Of a stretch of 37,634 nucleotides of DNA, positions 25,491 to 32,950 are shown one piece after another. Made by a program: the position numbers and the translations under genes. The notes beneath the pieces were generated by a model. The model saw nothing but the letters and a program-made list of their open reading frames with translations. It was not told the DNA's origin and did no database searches. Position 1 is the first letter of the stretch. Every line of letters begins with the position of its first letter. Origin of the DNA: Ruminococcaceae bacterium UBA1236 (lineage in GTDB: Bacteria > Bacillota > Clostridia > Oscillospirales > Acutalibacteraceae); contig DBWO01000008.1 of assembly GCA_002309055.1 (NCBI GenBank), positions 1-37,634 of the forward strand, in the 5' to 3' direction.

Positions 25491-26509
25491 AAATTCTCAT
25501 AACCGGCGGCGCCGGATTTATCGGCTCAAACTTTGTGAAATATATGCTCGACAATCATCCGGAGGACGAGTATGTCTGCCTTGACTGCCTCACTTACGCG
25601 GGCAACATAAAGAACATTGAATTCGCGCTCGATAAACCGAATTTCAGATTTGTGAAGGGCAGTATCTCGGACAGGGAGTGTGTAAACGCCCTGTTTGAAA
25701 AAGAAAAGTTTGATATTGCCGTCAATTTTGCCGCAGAGAGCCATGTTGACCGCTCCATAGAAAACCCCGGCATATTTGTTGAAACAAACGTTATGGGCAC
25801 TCTCTGCCTGCTTGACGCGTGCAGAAAATACGGCATAAAGAGGTTTCACCAGGTTTCAACCGACGAGGTTTACGGTGACCTGCCGCTTGACAGACCAGAC
25901 CTCTTCTTTACCGAAGAAACACCTATTCACACCTCGAGCCCCTATTCATCATCAAAAGCGGGCGCGGATTTGCTTGTGCTTGCCTATCACCGCACTTACG
26001 GCCTGCCCGTAACGGTGTCGCGCTGCTCAAACAACTACGGCCCTTATCAGTTTCCCGAGAAACTTATTCCGCTGATGATTGCAAAAGCTCTCAGGGATGA
26101 GCCTCTGCCCGTCTACGGTGAGGGCCTCAATGTCAGAGACTGGCTCCACGTTGCCGATCACTGCAAGGCGATTGATATGATAATGCGCCGCGGCAGGGAC
26201 GGCGAGGTTTACAATGTGGGCGGCCACAACGAGAGAAGAAACATAGATGTAGTCACAGCCATCCTCGGGCGCATGGGCAAGCCGATGTCGCTCATCAGCC
26301 ACGTTGCCGACAGGGCGGGGCACGATCTGAGATACGCGATTGACCCATCCAAAATCAAGGCGGAGCTCGGCTGGGAACCCGAAACAAAATTTGAGGACGG
26401 CATTGCCGGCACGATAGACTGGTATCTTGAAAACAGGGCGTGGACGGACGATATCCTCTCCGGCAGATATCTTGAGTTCAACAGGATTGCAGGTGAAAAA
26501 TATGCTTAA
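25487..26509 (+). CDS. rmlB: dTDP-glucose 4,6-dehydratase (RmlB)
   Basis: Extended SDR of 340 aa that converts dTDP-glucose into dTDP-4-keto-6-deoxyglucose, second step of dTDP-rhamnose synthesis. Visible are TGGAGFIGS at 6-14, the catalytic T125-D126-E127 set in STDEVYG, Y153/K157 in YSSSK, and NNYGPYQFPEKLIPL. Length is typical. It overlaps the preceding exonuclease by four bases and the next gene by eight, so it is an internal operon gene. rmlD lies at 3577-4434 on the opposite strand. Confidence 0.93.
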   Translation: MKILITGGAGFIGSNFVKYMLDNHPEDEYVCLDCLTYAGNIKNIEFALDKPNFRFVKGSISDRECVNALFEKEKFDIAVNFAAESHVDRSIENPGIFVETNVMGTLCLLDACRKYGIKRFHQVSTDEVYGDLPLDRPDLFFTEETPIHTSSPYSSSKAGADLLVLAYHRTYGLPVTVSRCSNNYGPYQFPEKLIPLMIAKALRDEPLPVYGEGLNVRDWLHVADHCKAIDMIMRRGRDGEVYNVGGHNERRNIDVVTAILGRMGKPMSLISHVADRAGHDLRYAIDPSKIKAELGWEPETKFEDGIAGTIDWYLENRAWTDDILSGRYLEFNRIAGEKYA

Positions 26510-27074
26510 GGACCTTGTGCTTAAAAACCGCTCATACAGGCGCTTTTATCAGGATGTGAGAATTCCGCGCGAAACGCTCGAAGAACTGGTTGACTGTGCG
26601 CGTCTCACCCCTTCAACGGCCAATCTGCAGGCGCTGAAATATATGCTCATCTCGGAAGAAGATGAGTGCGAAAAAGTTTTCGCCACACTCGGCTGGGCGG
26701 GTTATCTAAAGGATTGGCCCGGCCCCGCGGAGGAAGAAAAGCCCTCCGCATATATAATAATCCTCTGCGATAATTCCGTAGGCTCAAATATGCAGAAGGA
26801 TGCCGGCATCTGCGCGCAGACCATCCTGCTTGCCGCAGTGGAAAAGGGCTTCGGCGGCTGTATGCTCGGCAACATAAAGAGGCCGGAGTTTGCGGAAGAA
26901 TTCGGCGTTGACACGGAGAGATACACAATTGAACTCTGTGTCGCCCTCGGAAAGCCGAAAGAAAAAGTCGTTCTCACCGGCATAGGTGAAGACGGCTCCG
27001 TACAGTATTACAGAGGCCCCGACGGCACACACTATGTGCCCAAGCGTACTTTGAAAGACATAATAATCAAATGA
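26502..27074 (+). CDS. Nitroreductase-family FMN oxidoreductase
   Basis: Flavoprotein of 190 aa of the nitroreductase superfamily. RSYRRFYQD near the N-terminus is the FMN-phosphate-binding region, followed by ARLTPSTANLQALKY and, later, GFGGCMLGNI and VALGKPKEK. The true start is ATG 26502, with AGGTGA upstream; an earlier in-frame ATG at 26427 lies deep in rmlB. It overlaps the end of rmlB by eight bases. The physiological substrate is unknown. Confidence 0.88.
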   Translation: MLKDLVLKNRSYRRFYQDVRIPRETLEELVDCARLTPSTANLQALKYMLISEEDECEKVFATLGWAGYLKDWPGPAEEEKPSAYIIILCDNSVGSNMQKDAGICAQTILLAAVEKGFGGCMLGNIKRPEFAEEFGVDTERYTIELCVALGKPKEKVVLTGIGEDGSVQYYRGPDGTHYVPKRTLKDIIIK

Positions 27075-27080
27075 TAAAAC

Positions 27081-27110
27081 AAGGCACACGGTAAAAAACC
27101 GTGTGCCTTT
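27081..27110. terminator. Bidirectional terminator between the nitroreductase and tex genes
   Basis: Near-perfect 12-bp stem AAGGCACACGGT/ACCGTGTGCCTT with an A-rich loop, lying between convergent genes. Confidence 0.85.
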
Positions 27111-27149
27111 AATGTTAATAATGATTTCGCTCAGATGAAAAAAACGGAA

Positions 27150-29315
27150 TTATTTGGGCTTATTCTGCTCTTTCATTGTGAGCGAGATTCTGCCTTTTGC
27201 AACATCCACATTCAGCACCCAGACCGTGACAACCATACCTACCTTGAGCACTTCTGACGGGTGCTTTATGTATTTATTGGTTATCTGCGAGATGTGCACA
27301 AGGCCGTCCTCGTGAACGCCTATGTCAACAAACGCGCCGAAGTCAGTCACGTTTCTGACCGTGCCCTTCATCTCCATACCGGGACGAAGGTCCTTGATGT
27401 CCATAACATCCGTGCGCAGCATCGGCGGCGGCAGCTCGTCTCTCGGGTCTCTGCCGGGGGCGATGAGTTCTTTGACAATATCCTTGAGCGTGGGTACGCC
27501 GATGCCGAGCTTTTCGGCAACTTTGTCCTCACCCATAAGCTCAACGCTCGCCTTGAGAGCGGCGATGTCCGGGGTGCCGATATCTTTTGCAGTGTATGAG
27601 AAAAGCGCGAGAAGCGCCTTTGCCGCGTCATAGCTTTCGGGGTGAACGCCGGTGTTGTCAAGCGCGTTGCTGCTCTCCGCAATTCTTAAGAAGCCCGCGC
27701 ACTGCTCAAAAGCTTTCGGGCCGAGTTTCGGCACTTTTTTGAGCTGGCTTCTGCCCGAGAATTCGCCGTTTTCGTCACGGTAGTCAACGATGTTTGCCGC
27801 TATCGTTGTGTTGATGCCGGAAACTCTCGCGAGCAGGGGAGCCGATGCGGTGTTAAGATCAACGCCTACGGAGTTAACCGCGTCTTCGATAACCGCGTCG
27901 AGCGCGGCGTCAAGCTCTTTGGGCGGCATATCGTGCTGATACTGACCCACGCCTATCGCCTTCGGGTCGATTTTTACAAGCTCTGCGAGCGGGTCCTGAA
28001 GGCGTCTCGCGATTGAAACGGCGCTCCTGAGAGAAACGTCATAATCGGGGAATTCTTTCGCGGCGAGCTTTGAGGCGGAGTAAACCGAAGCGCCCGCTTC
28101 GCTCACAACCATATAGGAAACATCCGCGTTTATCTCCCTGAGAATTTCAGCGGCGAAAATCTCGGTTTCCTTGGAGGCTGTGCCGTTGCCGATTGAGATG
28201 CAGTCCGCGTGATGTTTTTTGATAAGATTCTTTATGATGACCTTTGCCTGGTCTCTCTGCGCGGCTGAGTGCGTGACATAGATAACGCCCGTGTCAAGCA
28301 CCTTGCCGGTTTTGTCAACCACGGCAACCTTGCAGCCTGTTCTGTAACCGGGGTCAAGGCCGATAACCGTTTTGCCCTTTACCGGGGGCTGAAGAAGGAG
28401 TTCTTTTGTGTTGAGCGCGAACACTTTGATTGCACCCGCGGCGGCCTTCTCGGTGAGCATATTTCTGATTTCGCGCTCAATCGAGGGATATATCAGCCTG
28501 TCATAAGCGTCCGTTCCGGCGTCTCTTACCGCCTCGGTGCAGGGGGAGCCCTCTGCCTTGAGTGTCGCGGAGGTGATAACATTGGCGGCCTTCACTCTGT
28601 CAAGGGTTACGGAAACTTTCAGAAATTTCTCCTTTTCGCCTCTGTCAATGGCAAGTATTCTGTGACCCGCGATTTTATTTACGGGTTCGCTGAAATCATA
28701 GTAGGTGGTGTAAACGCTCTCGGCATTTTTGTCTGTTGCGGTGCTGCTGACAACGCCGATAACCGTGAAAAGGTTTCTCAGGCGGCGCCTTATATCCGGA
28801 TCGTCGGAGATGTTTTCGGCGATGATGTCAAGAGCGCCCTGCAGGGCCTCCTCTGCATTGTTAACGCCCTTTTCTTCGTCGATGTATTCAGCCGCCATAT
28901 CAATCGGAGCTGGCGAATCCGCCGCCTGCTCGTAAATCGCGATTGCAAGGGGCTCAAGGCCCTTTTCCTTCGCGACGGACGCCCTCGTTTTTCTCTTGGG
29001 CCTGAACGGGCGGTAAATGTCGTCAATTTCCGTCACCGTTTCGGCCTTGTCGAGAGCGGCGGAAATCTCGTCTGTGAGTTTTTCCTGCGCGGCGATGAGA
29101 GCGCGCACCTCTTCACGGCGCTTTTCAAGGTTTCTCAGATATTCAAGGCGCTCGCTGAGCTCTCTTATTATCTGGTCGTCAAGTGTGCCGTGCGCCTCTT
29201 TCCTGTATCGCGCGATGAAGGGCACCGTGTTGCCCTCGTCAAGCAGATTAACGGTGTTGTCCACCTGCCACTGCTGAAGATTGAATTCTTTTGCCAGTAT
29301 TTTGTTGATATTCAT
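27150..29315 (-). CDS. tex: Tex-like RNA-binding transcription accessory protein
   Basis: Protein of 721 aa, typical for Tex. In order: helical N-terminal domain (QWQVDNTVNLLDEGNTVPFIARYRKE pattern), a YqgF/RNase H-like domain (VIGLDPGYRTGCKVAVVD), helix-hairpin-helix segments (VGVDLNTASAPLLARVSGI), and a C-terminal S1 RNA-binding domain (GTVRNVTDFGAFVDIGVHEDGLVHIS). Tex helps transcription and RNA handling in bacteria. The ATG is preceded by AGAGGA inside the end of the dnaI-like gene, two bases downstream of its stop, so the two are co-transcribed. Confidence 0.94.
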   Translation of the reverse strand: MNINKILAKEFNLQQWQVDNTVNLLDEGNTVPFIARYRKEAHGTLDDQIIRELSERLEYLRNLEKRREEVRALIAAQEKLTDEISAALDKAETVTEIDDIYRPFRPKRKTRASVAKEKGLEPLAIAIYEQAADSPAPIDMAAEYIDEEKGVNNAEEALQGALDIIAENISDDPDIRRRLRNLFTVIGVVSSTATDKNAESVYTTYYDFSEPVNKIAGHRILAIDRGEKEKFLKVSVTLDRVKAANVITSATLKAEGSPCTEAVRDAGTDAYDRLIYPSIEREIRNMLTEKAAAGAIKVFALNTKELLLQPPVKGKTVIGLDPGYRTGCKVAVVDKTGKVLDTGVIYVTHSAAQRDQAKVIIKNLIKKHHADCISIGNGTASKETEIFAAEILREINADVSYMVVSEAGASVYSASKLAAKEFPDYDVSLRSAVSIARRLQDPLAELVKIDPKAIGVGQYQHDMPPKELDAALDAVIEDAVNSVGVDLNTASAPLLARVSGINTTIAANIVDYRDENGEFSGRSQLKKVPKLGPKAFEQCAGFLRIAESSNALDNTGVHPESYDAAKALLALFSYTAKDIGTPDIAALKASVELMGEDKVAEKLGIGVPTLKDIVKELIAPGRDPRDELPPPMLRTDVMDIKDLRPGMEMKGTVRNVTDFGAFVDIGVHEDGLVHISQITNKYIKHPSEVLKVGMVVTVWVLNVDVAKGRISLTMKEQNKPK

Positions 29316-29317
29316 TT

Positions 29318-30301
29318 TTATTCCTCTGTTTTGCTTTTTATCTGTCTAATGTCTCTGCCGACAAACAGCAGTGATTCATAGCTGCCTATGATTCTCGATG
29401 TAATCCGCTGTGTGTATTTTTTCTCAAACTCCGCCTCTGTCAGGTTTGTGCTGATGATAACGGGTTTTGATGTGTTGATTCTTGTGTTTATGATGTTGTA
29501 AAGCTCCGCCACGGTGTACTGCGTTGTGAATTCCGAGCCGAGGTCGTCGATAATCAACAAATCACAGTCAAGGTATTCCGCAAGAGAGTCAGAGCCGTAG
29601 TTACCGAATTTGTCTTTTTCGAGCGAGGTGAAAAGATTCTGCGCCGAGGCATAGATTACATTGTATCCCTTGCGCACCGCGACATTAGCAATCGCCAGCG
29701 AAAGGTGAGTTTTGCCAAGGCCCGTAGCCCCGTGCATATACAGTGAGCAGGATTCGCTGTCAAAATCATCCGCGTAGCTCTTGCAGTATTCGAGAATGTC
29801 GCTCATTCTCTCTTTCTGAGGTATTCCGTAAATCTCGTCGGGCGCCTCGTCATATAGGTTAATATCAAAGTTGTCAAAGCGGCAGTATTTAGCCGGCGAA
29901 ACCTTCTCGAGCAGAGCGGCGTTGAGCTCGGCAAGGAGAGTTTTGCGGCATGAGCACGCCACGCCGCCCTTGAAACCCGTGTCTTCGCACGCCTTGCAGG
30001 TGTAGGGCGTTTCAAGGTAATCCGCGGGATAGCCCGCTTTGACTAGCTCATTTCTGATGTGCTTCTGTATATTCAGATTCTGCTCCGAGAGCTCTTTTAT
30101 GTATTTCTGCGCGTCGCCGCCCATTGTGAGAGCTTTGAGCACAGCAAGGCCCGTTTCGGCAAGCTGCGCCTCATATTTGATTATGTCGGGCGCCTTTTCG
30201 CTGATTTCTCTGTGCCTTGCCCTCTGCTCCTGCTCGGCGGCCTGCCTGCGCGCGGAGGTTATTTCGTTTGCCCTTGTTACAACTTCTTTCGGATAACTCA
30301 T
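29318..30301 (-). CDS. dnaI: DnaI/DnaC-like helicase loader ATPase
   Basis: AAA+ ATPase of 327 aa expected to load the replicative helicase. An N-terminal coiled-coil region leads into a zinc-binding motif C102-x2-C105…C116-x-C118. The ATPase core shows Walker A GATGLGKT at 191-198, Walker B LLIIDDLG at 248-255, and sensor-like ISTNLT. The ATG overlaps the TGA of the dnaD-like gene (ATGA). This dnaD–dnaI order is normal for Clostridia. Confidence 0.9.
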   Translation of the reverse strand: MSYPKEVVTRANEITSARRQAAEQEQRARHREISEKAPDIIKYEAQLAETGLAVLKALTMGGDAQKYIKELSEQNLNIQKHIRNELVKAGYPADYLETPYTCKACEDTGFKGGVACSCRKTLLAELNAALLEKVSPAKYCRFDNFDINLYDEAPDEIYGIPQKERMSDILEYCKSYADDFDSESCSLYMHGATGLGKTHLSLAIANVAVRKGYNVIYASAQNLFTSLEKDKFGNYGSDSLAEYLDCDLLIIDDLGSEFTTQYTVAELYNIINTRINTSKPVIISTNLTEAEFEKKYTQRITSRIIGSYESLLFVGRDIRQIKSKTEE

Positions 30302-31305
30302 TTTTTCTTCCTCTTATACTTGGGTTTGTTTGTTATATTGTCCGCCGCGAACGTGCCGAGGTTATATGAAGCTGAGGAAGCTCCGCCCGGAGCCTTTACC
30401 TCAGTTTTCACCTTTTTAGCGTTTTCAATATCCTGCTTCGTCTTGTATCCTGCGGCGTACCAGCCGTCGAGTATCTTATCCATATAGGCGAAGCTGAGCT
30501 TGCCTGTGTGCTCCGCCATCTCCTCATAAGCGGTGAAAATGAGATCAAAGCTCATATTCTGCTTAACGGTCCATTTCTCAATATAAGCAATCTGCTTCTG
30601 CGTAGGCTTCGGGTTGTTAAGCCCCGCTGCGAGAATGAAACGCTTCCAGAATTTGTCCGTTTCGTCAAGCGAAGCGATTTTTTCGGCGGCCTTGTCAATT
30701 GTGTCAATCTCAGCCTCTGCCCAGCTTTTGCCCACCGCTTCAATGTAGCTGTAACCGGGTTTGCCGATTTTTACGCAATAATCCGCGAGCATATAGATTA
30801 CCTCGGGCGGAAGGCCGAATCTGTCGTGTAGGAGCAGGAATGTGCACTGCCCGTCATAGCCGATGGTCTTGCCCATAATCACCTGAAGCTCGGAGAAAAG
30901 GTCCGCGATTTCCTTGCTCTCGCTCATGCGGGTTGCGATTTCCTCCTGGCCGGGCCTTGAGTATTCAATAACCGGCGCGGCAGGCACTGAGGGCGCGGGG
31001 GGAGGAGAGGGCTTTTTCTGTGTGTCCGTTTTCGGGATATATTTTTTAGGCGCTTCGCTTTCGCCTTCCTCTTCGCTGATAACTCCGGTGAGAATCCAGT
31101 ATTGCAGGCAGTCTTCAACATCACTCTCCGTGTATTTGAGCGCCTTTGCGATTTCACCGACACTCAGGGATTTATCGCTGTTTCTCAGAATGAGGAGGAG
31201 CACTTTTATCTGCTCGCCGCCCGCAAGGCGCAGGTGCTTGTCGGCAATAATTGCCGGCACAGCAAAGCTGTCTTTCAGAAGATTGCCGTTCACTTTGTAA
31301 TGCAT
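30298..31305 (-). CDS. dnaD: DnaD-domain replication initiation protein
   Basis: A 335-aa DnaD/DnaB-like protein. The N-terminal about 90 residues form a winged-helix-like domain (KVLLLILRNSDKSLSVGEIAKAL), then a Pro/Lys/Ser-rich linker near 120-145, and one or two DnaD-type helical domains, ending in the conserved ILDGWYAAGYKTKQDIE motif (a YxxxIxxxW variant). It acts with the helicase loader encoded immediately downstream. ATG 31305 has AGGAGG nine bases upstream and a promoter at 31344-31372. Confidence 0.88.
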   Translation of the reverse strand: MHYKVNGNLLKDSFAVPAIIADKHLRLAGGEQIKVLLLILRNSDKSLSVGEIAKALKYTESDVEDCLQYWILTGVISEEEGESEAPKKYIPKTDTQKKPSPPPAPSVPAAPVIEYSRPGQEEIATRMSESKEIADLFSELQVIMGKTIGYDGQCTFLLLHDRFGLPPEVIYMLADYCVKIGKPGYSYIEAVGKSWAEAEIDTIDKAAEKIASLDETDKFWKRFILAAGLNNPKPTQKQIAYIEKWTVKQNMSFDLIFTAYEEMAEHTGKLSFAYMDKILDGWYAAGYKTKQDIENAKKVKTEVKAPGGASSASYNLGTFAADNITNKPKYKRKKK

Positions 31306-31343
31306 ACTGTTCCTCCTCTCAATATGTTTTAACTAACAATGGT

Positions 31344-31372
31344 ATTATACTATAAATAACGGGTAAAATAAA
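31344..31372 (-). promoter_or_regulatory. Probable promoter of the dnaD-dnaI-tex operon
   Basis: Minus-strand TTTATT, 17-base spacer, TATAAT. The -10 is perfect, the -35 weak. Confidence 0.55.
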
Positions 31373-31470
31373 CTGTTTTTTAAGGTTTTACACCCTCAAA
31401 GCAAAACCACAATTTGTAGTGTTTACCCCCGGGTGTGCACCACTATTTCTTCGGCAAAAATGATAAAGAA

Positions 31471-31494
31471 AAAGGAACTGCGAGGCAGTTCCTT
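31471..31494 (-). terminator. rpmB terminator
   Basis: Stem AAGGAACTG/CAGTTCCTT with a short loop; on the minus strand it is followed by TTTCTTT. It lies about 25 bases after the L28 stop and separates rpmB from dnaD. Confidence 0.8.
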
Positions 31495-31517
31495 AATCAT
31501 CTGTCATTTTGTAAGGA

Positions 31518-31706
31518 TCAGACAGCTCTGGTAACCTTACCGGAGCGAAGGCAGCGAGTGCATACATATACTCTCTTGGGAGTACCGTTTACAACGGCCT
31601 TGACCTTTTTTACGTTGGGTTTCCAGGTTCTGTTTGAACGTCTGTGTGAATGGGAAACCTTGATGCCGAATGACACATCCTTACCGCAGAATTCACATTT
31701 TGCCAT
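31518..31706 (-). CDS. rpmB: 50S ribosomal protein L28
   Basis: Ribosomal protein of 62 aa, the normal length. It begins MAKCEFCGKDV and contains SHSHRRSNRTWKPN and YVCTRC; the two CxxC pairs indicate the zinc-binding form. ATG 31706 is preceded by AGGAGGTGTGGCAC, a strong ribosome site; the frame is open further upstream but that is the leader. Own promoter and terminator. Confidence 0.97.
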   Translation of the reverse strand: MAKCEFCGKDVSFGIKVSHSHRRSNRTWKPNVKKVKAVVNGTPKRVYVCTRCLRSGKVTRAV

Positions 31707-31740
31707 GTGCCACACCTCCTTTTTGTGATTAACAAATGGC

Positions 31741-31769
31741 ATTTTAACAGATATTTTCGTAAAATGCAA
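31741..31769 (-). promoter_or_regulatory. rpmB promoter
   Basis: Minus-strand TTGCAT, 17-base spacer, TAAAAT, about 35 bases upstream of the L28 start. Confidence 0.65.
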
Positions 31770-31923
31770 GACTTTTTTTCACACTGGACGAAATATTTTC
31801 ACGGAATACGGATTTTTAAGGGGTTTCGGAGCATAAAACCGGCCTCCGAAGCGATTTCTGAAAGGGTTTGAAACGCAGATGAAAAATCACAGCTTAAATA
31901 TGTCTTTTTCCACAATAAAAATG
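31770..31923. other. Intergenic stretch between divergent rpmB and SIR2-like genes
   Basis: No coding signal. The only structure I see is a small inverted repeat TTTCGGAG…CTCCGAAG near 31824-31851. The sequence becomes visibly more AT-rich toward the right. Confidence 0.5.
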
Positions 31924-31953
31924 TTGATTTATTGCTCTGTTTATGTATATAAT
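31924..31953 (+). promoter_or_regulatory. Promoter of the SIR2-like gene
   Basis: TTGATT, 18-base spacer, TATAAT. Predicted start near 31960, giving a leader of about 45 bases to the TTG at 32006. Confidence 0.65.
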
Positions 31954-32005
31954 TATTATGAATATTTATATTCAGTTGAAAATTGTCTGGTTTGAGGTGA
32001 TTTGG

Positions 32006-32950
32006 TTGATTCCCCAGGTCCTGCTGTTTGGCAACGGTTTATACCGAAGTTACGGTGAAAATTCATGGGATGATTTTTTAAATAGTCTCAGCAAAGATAA
32101 TAAAAAGACCGTAAGCGCCGACAAACTTGAATCGCCGATGTTTCTTAGATCTCAATTGCTTTCCGGCGGCAGCATAGATTGCGCTCTGAAGGATGCAGGC
32201 AAAGGCATTTTCGGCACTCTCGGGAATAACGCTTTGAGGGGTAACCTGAAAAAACTTTTAACCGCCGGATTTGATGATATTCTCACCACAAATTATGATT
32301 ATCGTCTTGAGATTGCGGCTGCAGATAAAGAAACAGTAACGAAATATTATCTCGACAAAAACGCTCGGAACATTCTGAAAGGTAAGGCAGTTGAACCGAA
32401 ATATTTGCTTCATTCCTACCAGAATGTTGATTGTAACGGTGTTAATAACCGCATCTGGCATATTCACGGCGAAGCAAAAAAGCAGGACAGCATGATTCTG
32501 AGCTTGTATTATTATTCAAATCTTCTTTCAAGAATTGTTGAATATGCTAAAAATAACCGGAACAGATATAAGGACCTTCAGGGAAAACATCTCCCGGTTG
32601 AAATTCAATCTTGGATTGATTCTTTTATTCTGGGTGATGTCTATGTGCTCGGCTTCGGCTTTGATTACTCCGAAATCGATTTGTGGTGGCTCCTTGAGCG
32701 CAAGAAAAAAGAAAAAGCGGATCACGGCAGGCTTTATTTTTACGAGCCGGTTTCTGAAGAAACTGAAAAATGCCGATTGCTGAAGCTTTTTGGAGCAGAG
32801 GTTGTCAATCTCGGATATGATGTTGCCGATAAATCCGAAAAAGAAAAGAAAAATATTTATTCCGAATTCTATCCGAAAGCGATAGATTCGATAATGCAAA
32901 AGGTTGAAAAAAGAGGAAAACGGAGGCAGGGAAATGAAAAAGAGAATTGA
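32006..32950 (+). CDS. SIR2-like NAD-binding domain protein, possible defence effector
   Basis: A 314-aa soluble protein with hallmarks of the bacterial SIR2-like group: an N-terminal LLFGNGLYRSYG loop, LTTNYDYRLE in the middle, IWHIHGE with the expected His-Gly, and VYVLGFGFDYSEIDLWW near the end. Members of this fold often hydrolyse NAD+ in anti-phage systems; AbiH-like proteins share similar motifs and are an alternative. I start at TTG 32006, because GAGGTG is six bases upstream and it gives the short N-terminus usual before the GNG loop; an upstream ATG at 31958 sits at the transcription start and 31943 lies before the -10. No second effector domain is present. The basic C-terminus overlaps the next gene by 17 bases. 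Codon choice is AT-richer than the left neighbours. Confidence 0.72.
   Translation: MIPQVLLFGNGLYRSYGENSWDDFLNSLSKDNKKTVSADKLESPMFLRSQLLSGGSIDCALKDAGKGIFGTLGNNALRGNLKKLLTAGFDDILTTNYDYRLEIAAADKETVTKYYLDKNARNILKGKAVEPKYLLHSYQNVDCNGVNNRIWHIHGEAKKQDSMILSLYYYSNLLSRIVEYAKNNRNRYKDLQGKHLPVEIQSWIDSFILGDVYVLGFGFDYSEIDLWWLLERKKKEKADHGRLYFYEPVSEETEKCRLLKLFGAEVVNLGYDVADKSEKEKKNIYSEFYPKAIDSIMQKVEKRGKRRQGNEKEN

Noticed and set aside
3577..26509. rmlB and rmlD as evidence for a complete rhamnose or capsule cluster
   Set aside because: The two genes are more than 20 kb apart on opposite strands, and rmlA, rmlC and glycosyltransferases are absent from the window.
28269..29381. A 370-codon plus-strand open frame opposite tex
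   Set aside because: It is antisense to a full-length, clearly recognisable Tex protein, and its translation shows no domain; it is a shadow caused by codon bias.
31380..31440. Possible structured leader or riboswitch upstream of dnaD
   Set aside because: Only a weak long-range ACACCC…GGGTGT pairing is seen and it lies upstream of the predicted promoter.
31707..31769. N-terminal extension of L28
   Set aside because: The extension covers the -35/-10 promoter region and the ribosome site; L28 has its normal 62 residues from 31706.
31943..32005. Upstream ATG starts (31943, 31958) for the SIR2-like protein
   Set aside because: The first lies before the -10 box and the second at the expected transcription start without a ribosome site; TTG 32006 has a good one.
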